The notes under the pieces are model-generated. The model ran no database searches and was not told the origin of the DNA. It saw only the letters and a program-made list of their open reading frames with translations. Both the position numbers and the translations under genes were made by a program. A DNA stretch of 64,000 nt, taken from the NCBI GenBank assembly GCA_948567375.1, contig OX419762.1:36003034-36067033 (forward strand). The letters are read 5' to 3'. This DNA is from Lunularia cruciata. Lineage: Eukaryota > Streptophyta > Marchantiopsida > Lunulariales > Lunulariaceae. Positions 55,363 through 63,800 of the stretch are shown here, piece by piece (positions within the stretch are counted from its first letter, which is position 1; the number at the start of each line of letters is the position of its first letter).

Positions 55363-58300
55363 CTACCTTCTATGGTACATCTTCAACTTATCATGGTTAA
55401 TCCTATCAAAGTGTCTTCCTCCCAACTCCTTGAGATCATAAGTGTAATTTCCCCACACCTTCTCTACTATGAAAGGTCCAAAGTACTTAGGCAAAAACTT
55501 CTTTTGTACTCTCTTGAATCGAATGGAATCAAACAACATTACCCAATCACCTTCTTTGAAAGGCTCCACCTTCTTCTTGCCTTGCCTCTTGTCATAGCTC
55601 TCCTTTTGTTTCCTTTGGGCTTGCTCCACTCGAACCATAGCAACTGCTCTTGCCTCTTCCAACTCCATGAGTTGATCCTTCCTTGACTTCTCTGCATCAC
55701 TTCCTTGTGCTTTCTTCAATCTCCTATGAATGCTTTGGAAGGTAGGAAGATCAAAGTGAATAGGTAAGGTAGACTCAATACCATACACCAATTGGAATGG
55801 AGAATATCCAGTGGAAGTCTTCATGGTTGTCCTATACTCCCACAAAACTGCATGAATCCTCTTGTCCCAATGATGTTTAGCCCCCTCCATTTCTGCATCT
55901 TTGGCCAACATCATGCACAAGGTCTGATTGGTTCTCTCTGCCAAGCCATTGGAATTTGGCTTATAGGATGTAGTTACTCTATGTGTGATAGAGAAATGTC
56001 GTAGCAGGGCTGTAGTAATGCTTCCTGTAAACTCTCCTCCTCTATCAGAAACCAACTCCAAAGGGCATCCAAACCTAGTGATAATGCGTTCATAAAGAAA
56101 TCTACCCACTTCATCTTCATTCTTGTCCCTCAATGGTCTAGCCTCAACCCACTTGGTAAGGTAATCAGTAACTACCACAATGTACCGATTGTTCCTTGGG
56201 GTTCTATTGAGAGGTCCTACAAAATCAATTCCCCACTTCTCAAAGGGTCCTAGCAATGGAATTGATCTAAGTGGTGGAGTGGATGTAGACTTTCTAGCAA
56301 AAGCTTGACAAACATGACAAGTTTTGCAATAATCAAGACAATCCTTGAAAATCCCTCTCCAATGGTAACCTGCATCTAGAATCTTGAAAGCAGTCACCTT
56401 TCCTGCAAAGTGTCCTCCACATACTAAACCTTCATGAAACTCCTTTATGAGTAGGATAGACTCTTCCTTACCCACTGCTCTTCGAAGTAGACCATCTGCT
56501 CCTTGGTGAAAAAGAATATCATCCACCATTGTGTAAGGTCTAGATCTTGCTGCAAGGGCCTTCCTCTCCCTAGCATGCATCCCTTCTGGATAGTTACCTC
56601 TTGTCACAAAATCCACAATCTCCTTGTACTCCATTGGAACCTCTTGAGTGACTGAGATTGTCATGAGCTCCTCATCCGGGAAGGAATCATCTACTGGCTC
56701 ATCTCCATCATGATCATAGGCTCTAGATAACAAATCAGCATTTGCATGTTTCTTTCCTGGCCTATCCTCAATTGTGTAGTCATACTCAGACAAGAGAATC
56801 ATCCACCTTGCTAGTCTCCCTTCAACATTAGGCTTGTTGAAGATGTACTTCAAAGCCTTGTGATCCGTGACAATTGTGGCTTTCCCTCCAATCAAGTAGT
56901 GTCTAAACTTCTTGAGACCAAAGATCACTGCCAACCCTTCTCTCTCTGTGACAGAGTAGTTCTTCTCTGCTGAAACCATCTGCCTACTAGCATAAGCTAT
57001 TGGATGATCATGCCCATCTTGGTCTAATTGACTAAGAGTGCATCCTATAGCTACATTAGAAGCATTAGTGTAGAGGATGAAAGGCTTACTCCAATCAGGT
57101 TTAGCAAGAATTGGAGCTACAACAAGGGATTGCTTGAGCTCCTCAAAAGCTTTGAGAGCCTCCTTGTCTTCCAAAATCACCATGTAATCTACACCCTTCT
57201 TCATGTAGATGGTCAATGCATAAGCCTTGTTGGAAAATGAGAAGATGAACCTCCTATAGTACCCAACCATTCCCAAGAATTGGCGTAACTTTGTCAAGCT
57301 TGAAGGGAATGGAAGGTCTGAGATTTTCCTCACCTTCTCAGGATCAACTGCTATTCCATCCTTGGAGATGATGTGCCCCAAAAGTAGACCTTCTTCACAT
57401 CCAAAAATGCACTTCTCTGGGTTGAGTGATGCATTTGCCTCATCCAAGCGTTGCAAGACTTTGATTAGGTGCTCAAAGTGCTCCTCCTTGCTCCCATAGA
57501 CACAAAAGTCATCAATGAAATCTCTCACAAATTTCCCAATGAAAGGTTCAAATACCTTGTTCATGAACCGTTGGAATGTGGCTGGAGCATTGCAAAGCCC
57601 AAAAGGCATGACCTTGAAAGCGTAAGTTCCCCAAGGTGTGGTGAATGTGGTGAGTTGTTGATGCTCTGGTGCAATCTTGATTTGGTTATATCCACTATAA
57701 CCATCTCCAAAACTGTACCTCTCATGACCTGCAACCTCCTCCAAGATCTCATCAATGAATGGCAATGGGTAGTAGTCCTTCTTGGTAACAGCATTGAGCT
57801 TCTTGTAATCCACACATACCCGAAGCTTGCCATTCTTTTTCTTCACAATGACAATTGGAGACACCCATTCTGAATTCTCCACCTCAAAGATAAATCCAGC
57901 CTCCTTGAGCTTATCAATCTCCTCCTTCACAACCAAAGATATTGGTGGGCTAATGCGACGTTGCTTTTGGCGGATTGGTCTTGCATGTGACTCCACCTCT
58001 ATCTTGTGCTCCTCCAAGGTGACTTCCTTCAAATCCTTGTAACTAAAAGCAAACACATGGATGAACTTGCGGAAAATCTCCTCAAATCTCACCTTCTCCT
58101 CCTTGGTAACATTTGGGCCATACTTGAGGGTAGATAACCTTCTCTCTACCTCCTCAAGTGTCAATGGTGATTTATCTGGGTCCTTCAAAACCTCTGGCTT
58201 AGGTGCAAAATCCATAGCACACAAAGGATACACATCTGAATCAGATTCAGATTCATCCTCCTCCGTGGAAGTCTCCTCTTCCATGCTTGTGTCCACACCT

Positions 58301-60189
58301 GAAGCTCCTCCTTCAGAATCAGATTCCCAATAATCAGAAGATGGGGTATCTGAATGTGAGGTGTTGGTGGTGTTAGTCACAGGAACAGTGACTCTATGGT
58401 TTGATGGCCCAATCCTTAAGTACCCTTTGTGCCATCGATCAGTTGTGCGTGCTACTCTCAACCATGGCCTCCCAAGAAGTAAGTCATAGCTTGAATCCTT
58501 CAAGACTTGGAAAGTCATGAGATTTTGAACTCCCATAACTGAAACTACCACCTTATCCATCACTCCTACTGGTCGAACTTGTTGCTTGTTTGCCATGCTC
58601 ACCACAAATGTTGAAGCTCTTGAGGGTATCATACCCAACTTCTTCATCAACCTTTCTGACATGGCATTCACTGCTGATCCTCCATCAACCAATGCATCCT
58701 TGATGTTGTGACCATTCACTCTCACATCAATCTTGGAGGCATATTCACAAGCTTCCCATGGTGCTGGCTTGGCATCCACCACCCCCATTGATATTGGAAC
58801 TTTTGCCTTCTTCTTCTTCTTGCTCCTTGTAGAACTCAAACCACCTCTAAGCTCCTTTCTCAAGGTAGGGTTCAAAGCAATTAATTGGCCCACTGTGATG
58901 TTAGCCTTGTGACTACCAACATCCTCCAACACATTGTAGTTCCATTGTTGCTTGGAGATCAAGAAGTCCTCCATCCCCAACTTCTTCCTTGGAGTCTTTG
59001 TTGTTGATGGTGTTGAGGTGCGAGTGCTCCTAGTAGACATAGGAGTATCCTTGCTTGAAGTAAATCCTTGAGAAGAGTGAACATCCTCTGCAAAACGAGC
59101 TCTCTTCTTCTCTTGTGCCAAAAGCTCCAAATTAGGACCCTTGGAGTTTGAGCACTCTCCCTTCTCATACTTGCTCTCAACCACATCTATGGATGCTATC
59201 CCCTTACCTTTGTTGGGATTAGGAGCCACTTGGGTTTCACTACCTCCCTCTTTCCCTCTATTGGCTCCCTCATAACCCCTTCCTCCATGGTAAGTGGAAT
59301 TTGGGCAATTCCTTTGGATATGGCCTCTTCCCCCACAACCAAAACAATTTCTATCATTGAAATTGTTGGCTGGTTGGCCTCCTCTATATGGATGGTTTCC
59401 ATAACTCCTAGGCCCTCTCCCTACATTCTGATCCACCTCTCTCTTCTCCCATAATTGCACCACATTGATCTTGAGATCCACAAGTTGTTCTGTGATGGTT
59501 TGGAGTGGATCTTTTGGTGGAGGTGCAAGAACTGGAGCAACTACTACTTGTGGTGCAACCCTTGTCACCAAAGTATCAGAAGTTCCACCATACTTGTAGC
59601 CTTGAGGAGGATGCACAACCTCCTTCACCACCAAATCACTTTCATCCCCTTCCAAACTCTCCTCCATACGAATTGCGATCTTGATAGCTTCAACCTTGGA
59701 AGAAGGTTTCTCATATCTCACCTTGCTTCTAATTTGTGGTCTCAATCCTCCCACAAAATTCTTGGTGAGCATGGCCCCTATGCCAATCATTGTAGTCTCC
59801 ACATCATCCCCACCCTTCCTCAACACTATGCGAAATCTGGACTCCAATTTTTCCACTCTTTCCACATAGACTCTCACTTTCTCTCCATCTCCTTGCTTGA
59901 GAAATGTAACCTCACTCATCAATCTCTCATAACTCTCATCAGGAAGAAAGTTCTCAATGAGTGCTGAAGTCAAAGTCTCCCAAGACTCCTCTTCCCGCTC
60001 TCTCCTCTCTCTCTTTTGGTATTCTGACTCATACCATGTAAGTGCTGCATCCTCAAAGAAATCTGGTAATAATGAGGCCCACTCATTCTTCCTCCTCTCA
60101 TTGTTTCCTATGCAAGCTCTCTTGAAGTCTCTCACAAAGGCCTCCACATCTTTTCCATCCTTGCCAAAGAAAACCGGAAGTTTCCCCAT
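55363..60189 (-). CDS. E4 Gag-Pol polyprotein, 1608 residues, intact frame
   Basis: Starts 'MGKLPVFFGKDGKDVEAFVR' (gag capsid, about 1-200). Zinc knuckle 'CFGCGGRGHIQRNC' near 283-296. Protease active site 'DALVDGGSAVN' near 500 (DGG instead of the usual D-S/T-G). RT about 750-960 with 'MPFGLCNAPATFQRFM' and 'RDFIDDFCVYG'. RNase H from about 1035: 'FILYTNASNVAIG' has Asn where the first catalytic Asp is expected, while 'TEREGLAV', 'VTDHKAL' and 'NADLLSR' are normal. Integrase zinc region about 1255-1290 ('CKTCHVC'), then core 'GIDFVGPL', 'VSDRGGEF' and 'GLAERTN' with exactly 35 residues between second Asp and Glu. It ends in a GPF/Y region without chromodomain. Gag and Pol are in one frame, so Pol level is not set by frameshifting. 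The lineage is a non-chromovirus gypsy clade. Confidence 0.95.
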   Translation of the reverse strand: MGKLPVFFGKDGKDVEAFVRDFKRACIGNNERRKNEWASLLPDFFEDAALTWYESEYQKRERREREEESWETLTSALIENFLPDESYERLMSEVTFLKQGDGEKVRVYVERVEKLESRFRIVLRKGGDDVETTMIGIGAMLTKNFVGGLRPQIRSKVRYEKPSSKVEAIKIAIRMEESLEGDESDLVVKEVVHPPQGYKYGGTSDTLVTRVAPQVVVAPVLAPPPKDPLQTITEQLVDLKINVVQLWEKREVDQNVGRGPRSYGNHPYRGGQPANNFNDRNCFGCGGRGHIQRNCPNSTYHGGRGYEGANRGKEGGSETQVAPNPNKGKGIASIDVVESKYEKGECSNSKGPNLELLAQEKKRARFAEDVHSSQGFTSSKDTPMSTRSTRTSTPSTTKTPRKKLGMEDFLISKQQWNYNVLEDVGSHKANITVGQLIALNPTLRKELRGGLSSTRSKKKKKAKVPISMGVVDAKPAPWEACEYASKIDVRVNGHNIKDALVDGGSAVNAMSERLMKKLGMIPSRASTFVVSMANKQQVRPVGVMDKVVVSVMGVQNLMTFQVLKDSSYDLLLGRPWLRVARTTDRWHKGYLRIGPSNHRVTVPVTNTTNTSHSDTPSSDYWESDSEGGASGVDTSMEEETSTEEDESESDSDVYPLCAMDFAPKPEVLKDPDKSPLTLEEVERRLSTLKYGPNVTKEEKVRFEEIFRKFIHVFAFSYKDLKEVTLEEHKIEVESHARPIRQKQRRISPPISLVVKEEIDKLKEAGFIFEVENSEWVSPIVIVKKKNGKLRVCVDYKKLNAVTKKDYYPLPFIDEILEEVAGHERYSFGDGYSGYNQIKIAPEHQQLTTFTTPWGTYAFKVMPFGLCNAPATFQRFMNKVFEPFIGKFVRDFIDDFCVYGSKEEHFEHLIKVLQRLDEANASLNPEKCIFGCEEGLLLGHIISKDGIAVDPEKVRKISDLPFPSSLTKLRQFLGMVGYYRRFIFSFSNKAYALTIYMKKGVDYMVILEDKEALKAFEELKQSLVVAPILAKPDWSKPFILYTNASNVAIGCTLSQLDQDGHDHPIAYASRQMVSAEKNYSVTEREGLAVIFGLKKFRHYLIGGKATIVTDHKALKYIFNKPNVEGRLARWMILLSEYDYTIEDRPGKKHANADLLSRAYDHDGDEPVDDSFPDEELMTISVTQEVPMEYKEIVDFVTRGNYPEGMHARERKALAARSRPYTMVDDILFHQGADGLLRRAVGKEESILLIKEFHEGLVCGGHFAGKVTAFKILDAGYHWRGIFKDCLDYCKTCHVCQAFARKSTSTPPLRSIPLLGPFEKWGIDFVGPLNRTPRNNRYIVVVTDYLTKWVEARPLRDKNEDEVGRFLYERIITRFGCPLELVSDRGGEFTGSITTALLRHFSITHRVTTSYKPNSNGLAERTNQTLCMMLAKDAEMEGAKHHWDKRIHAVLWEYRTTMKTSTGYSPFQLVYGIESTLPIHFDLPTFQSIHRRLKKAQGSDAEKSRKDQLMELEEARAVAMVRVEQAQRKQKESYDKRQGKKKVEPFKEGDWVMLFDSIRFKRVQKKFLPKYFGPFIVEKVWGNYTYDLKELGGRHFDRINHDKLKMYHRR

Positions 60190-60424
60190 CTTAACCCCTC
60201 ACTATCTTTCTTTTCTCTCAATTTTTTTTTCCTCTTTTCTTTTCTCTCACTCTATTACTAATAGAGTATATACATGACTAACACCATCTGAGAATAATCC
60301 ACTCTAGGGAACACAAAAAGTTCAGGTTGCTCCAAGATTTCTATAGCAACATCAAATCCTAGAGTGCATATTAATCTAACTCTCATGGATAGTTTATCCA
60401 TAAGTTGAAAGATTATCTCCATCA

Positions 60425-60922
60425 CTAATCTTGAGAACTAGCTGATGAAGGTGGTAGTATTTCTGTAGCTGTACTAAGACTCTCTCCAAGATCCTTCACC
60501 AAAGTTTCCAAAAGTGCTTTTACTCCACTACACTCATGTCCTTTTGGAAGTCCTTCAACTCCACAAACCTCACACAACTCCTTGGTCTTAGATTTTCTCC
60601 CTCCCAATCTTGGTGAAGAAGGTCCAACATGCAAACCCAAGTCAAGTAAGCCTCTCCTTTCCCTCAATCTCTTGCTCTCAAAGGTTAATGGACATGAACT
60701 TGCCTTATGTCCCTTCTCTCCACATAGAAAGCACTTAGACTCACTCTTTCCTCCAAGTGGTATAGGTTTTTGGATCCTCTCAACACTCTCTTCAAATTCT
60801 ATTGTAAACTCTCTTTTCCTCAAATCCACCCCTACAATCACCTCAAACCCTTTGGGAACCTTGCATAATCTCAATTTCCACTCTTGATGACTCTCCATGT
60901 TCCCCAAGATGAATCTAAACAC
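60425..60922 (-). CDS. E4 upstream ORF (165 residues) with two Cys/His motifs
   Basis: Lies between the 5' leader and gag, same strand, 235 bp before the gag start. It contains a standard CX2CX4HX4C knuckle ('CFLCGEKGHKASSC') and a second cluster 'CEVCGVEGLPKGHEC' (CX2C...HxC). The N terminus holds 'GFEVIVGVDLRKREFTIEFE', and the C terminus is Ser-rich. A second Met at 60898 (MESHQEW) is an equally good start. A zinc-finger nucleic-acid-binding helper is plausible. I do not know a family for it. It is open, as is gag-pol, so likely functional. Confidence 0.65.
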   Translation of the reverse strand: MFRFILGNMESHQEWKLRLCKVPKGFEVIVGVDLRKREFTIEFEESVERIQKPIPLGGKSESKCFLCGEKGHKASSCPLTFESKRLRERRGLLDLGLHVGPSSPRLGGRKSKTKELCEVCGVEGLPKGHECSGVKALLETLVKDLGESLSTATEILPPSSASSQD

Positions 60923-61735
60923 TCAAACATGCTTTTTGTTGATCTCGAACTTCTCATGCATGAGATCTCCACTCTGCAGAATTGACCCTTCCTCACAATG
61001 TCACTCAAATCTCCCAACTAATATGTCACAGTCCTCTGAAATTTTCCACACTTGATCACAACTCTAGGGCGTCCCTCCTTGCAAAATTTTAGATCTTTTC
61101 ATCGAGCCATTTGGCCTAGACACCTTTCTATTCAGCACCCATATTTCAGATTTGGTCTGAAAACCACCCCCCTCACTTCAAAAACTCATAACGCACTGCG
61201 CAAAAATGATCTCTCTCTAATTTTTGTGGTACCAGGTAGGATACAATGCACTGAATTTTCTTGGAAATTTTCAGGACAATTTACTAAACATTGAAGAAAT
61301 GGCAGACTCTGTACAATTTTCCAGAGAGCATGCAGTTGCGGGAGCACTTTACCCTATCAACTTTCAAAAATTCTAGCCCAGTGCGCATAGAAGCTCTCTC
61401 AATAATTTCAAGTGTGCTAACTGAAAGATAACCCAAGCTATCATGTGTAGAAATCTCAAGTCCAGATCTCAAACTTGAGATTTTGCCCAAAATCACCTTA
61501 ATCCCCAAAATCTGCAATCCACCTCACACAATCTCTCCAATTCCTCTCATGTGTACAAGATGTACAAAATCACCTCAAAGACATCATAATGAACTACAGG
61601 GTATACAAATGGATCTTGGTTCTCTAACATAAGTTCAGCCCTCTCCTCTCCTAATGTTCTCTCCAAGTGAGCTCTCATAGCCTCCTTCTGCCTAATGTAG
61701 AATTGGACGCGGAACATTATCTTGCCTTCTAGAGA
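60923..61735 (-). other. E4 5' leader
   Basis: About 0.8 kb between primer site and first ORF. Only short frames, with no conserved motif. It presumably holds the packaging signal. Confidence 0.5.
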
Positions 61736-61754
61736 GGTCCCGGCAACGGAACCA
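61736..61754 (-). other. E4 primer-binding site
   Basis: In element sense TGGTTCCGTTGCCGGGACC, four bases after the LTR. It matches the tRNA-Asp-type site of Athila elements (TGGCGCCGTTGCCGGGG) except at about three positions, so a tRNA-Asp-like primer is likely. Not verified against tRNAs of this genome. Confidence 0.7.
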
Positions 61755-61758
61755 AAAA

Positions 61759-62450
61759 TGTGAGCCGGCCTGTCTCTCACTCAGGATGAACCTCTGATGG
61801 CTATTATGGTAGCGCACCATGGACTAAGAAGGCAAGGAACCCCAACTCCATCATACTCCTCCAAGGCTAACACTCCAAGACTCAAGACATTGCTCACTAG
61901 AGAACTCAATGAGAGAGAGATAGTTGCAAATGAAAGGATGATGAGTACCTCCTCACTCCTTGTTTATATACTTGTGAAATAGTTACGTACCAAAGTTACT
62001 AATTACCGTAGTAACTCAAGTTACTAGACTAAAAGTCAAGTAAAGTCAAAAAGTAGAAAGGAATATCCATTCACATGGGCATATTCCCCTAAGCATGTGG
62101 TCTTATCTTGACCCAACCACTAAAGCAAGGATTCCTTCACATGGGCTATCCTTGGACTAAAGAAGAATCCAAAACAAAAAGGCTTGCGGGCCCAAGAGTT
62201 CTCAACTCTTTCCCCAAAGCCAAACACCTAGGAATAATACCAAGTCAACACACTAAAATCCAAAATAGTGGTGCTCATCTTTTCTACTTCCTCTAAAGTA
62301 AGGTCCCATCTATCTTAGCTATGACTAACTTTAGCTAACCATGACTAATATAGAACCATCCTTTATCTCTATATAAATAATATCTCTTAAGTACTTGTAA
62401 TACCAAGCTAAATATCACAATACCACACACATGCACAAATGGGTGTTACA
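61759..62450 (-). repeat. 5' LTR of E4
   Basis: 692 bp, identical to the 3' LTR by eye, bordered by TG and CA in element sense. It drives transcription leftward into the 165-residue ORF and Gag-Pol. Confidence 0.93.
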
Positions 62451-63385
62451 GATCAGCACTGGACTAGTTGCGGTATTATAGGCGGGTATACGAGTACAGA
62501 GGTACTTGTATCTAGAGAGAGATGAGACTGCTAGGTAAGTATCTCAACATCATGTGGCACACTTGGCCTATCGGTATCCGGAGTTATTACCGATGTCAGT
62601 AGTTAGAGGTTACCAGAAGGCCTTACCAGCAGACATTTCCTTATTGGGGGCGCATGATTTGGAGAGATATGGACCTATTCGCTTGGTGATTTCTAGATGG
62701 CCATGTCAAGGACATACACATGCTAGTCAAGGTTTGGATCTTCAGGATACACTTTGGGAGATGTTACGGATACTACAACATCTCCAAGTTCATCAGTCCA
62801 TTTCTCCAACTTACCTTTTGGAGAATGTTCCTTTGATGGGTGATTCTCGCACCAGAGTGGTGGTAAGTACACATCAGGTCCATTCTTGGATGGGACCTAT
62901 TGTGTTGTTAGATGCAGCCAGAGTGGGATCACGGGCTCATCATCTTCATCTTTGGTGGACAAACCTCTTACCCAGAGAGGTTTTACAACGTGCTTATGAT
63001 AGGATTCAACGACTTGACCATATCTTTGTTGATGACATCTTGGAAGTCGTGCGTCAGTCTTAGAAAGTGCTAGTGGCTAATAGGTCACCTATAGTAGTGG
63101 TGAACCTAGTGGGATAGCCTAGAGCCACATTTCACACACTCATGAGTTTCCCAGGGTCTCATGCTTTTCAAGAGGCAAGATTTGGACTTGTTTGGGACTC
63201 ATAGTTATAGCAGTTGGTGGAGCCCAACGCTGATGAAAGAGAGTAGGCGATGGGTTTTCACATCGGTATTACCATTGTTCTAGTAGTGTTAGAGGCATCT
63301 AGGTATCAGGTGTTAGGTGAGGCTATGGACCTGAACTGTTTGACTTGGATTGTAAGCCTTGGCTTGGCCGAGTAGCATAGGATGC
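62451..63385 (+). pseudogene. DNMT3-like cytosine-5 methyltransferase domain inside pol of gypsy family B
   Basis: A single frame runs from 62455 past 63375 with motifs in DNMT order. Motif I end 'STGL' joins the left part. Motif IV 'GPIRLVISRWPCQGH' has the catalytic Pro-Cys; DNMT3 proteins have GP-DLVIGGSPC. Motif VI is 'YLLENVPLMG' (ENV). Motif VIII is 'VLLDAARVGSRAHHLHLWW' (DNMT3: IDAxxVSAAHRAR.FWGN). Later 'MSFPGSHAF', 'EPNADERE', 'AMGF' and 'YQVLGEAMDLNCLTWIV' resemble motifs IX-X, where DNMT3 has GFP and RLLGxSW. C5 methyltransferases transfer methyl from S-adenosylmethionine to cytosine in DNA. Eight in-frame stops (seven TAG, one TAA) make this copy dead. No RT lies within this frame, and RT follows about 400 bp later. 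Confidence 0.75.
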
Positions 63386-63800
63386 GCTTGATAGGCATCA
63401 CCACTCAAACACTTGTGAGCCCTGTGCCTATCGAGACAATTCAGGCACATGCTGGGGGTGATGGATCGAGTGGACATGGTATTCTTGGGACACAGCCAGT
63501 AGCTATTAAGGAGAATGGTCTACTTGGAGTCCATCCAGGTGAGCATGGGCTACTTGGATTACACCCTTGGTCCACTTGGGATGCAACTAGAGGACATGTG
63601 GAGCTTGCAACTAGAGTGGAGGGAGTTTTTCACACAGAGGTTGGGATCTCTAGTGGTCGGAGGCATGACACTATTGCTCCTAAGGGCCCTGTGTAGTAGC
63701 CAGTCAGTACGTCTTCCACTCCTACTACAGTTACAGAGGATACGTGGGAGCCAGATCTTGAACCCAAGCTTATTGGAGAGGAAAGACGGTTTGGAGGTTC
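63386..63800 (+). pseudogene. Spacer between methyltransferase and RT with short Gly/His repeats
   Basis: The open frame 63382-63696 contains imperfect repeats ('NGLLGVHPGEHGLLGLHP'), then an acidic 'EDTWEPDLEPKLIGEE'. It looks like a flexible linker in the polyprotein. Function unknown. Confidence 0.45.

Larger units (their letters stand above)
54619..62454 (-). mobile_element. Young complete gypsy element E4 (54623-62450), GATC target duplication
   Basis: 7828 bp with LTRs of 692 bp each (54623-55314 and 61759-62450) that I found identical when read side by side. GATC flanks both ends (a 5 bp version would be GGATC/AGATC with one mismatch). The primer site at 61736-61754 and the G-run polypurine tract (complement of TTTACCCCCGG at 55315) fit a minus-strand element. 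Gag-Pol is a single open frame, with an extra ORF upstream of it. There is no chromodomain. It is the only potentially active element here, subject to the RNase H change noted under Gag-Pol. Confidence 0.95.

Noticed and set aside
55303-60277. Plus-strand ORFs opposite E4 Gag-Pol
   Set aside because: Reverse-frame shadows of a long conserved polyprotein; no motif of their own.
62554-63063. A host cytosine methyltransferase gene
   Set aside because: It is bordered by family B protease and RT on the same strand, so it belongs to the retroelement polyprotein.
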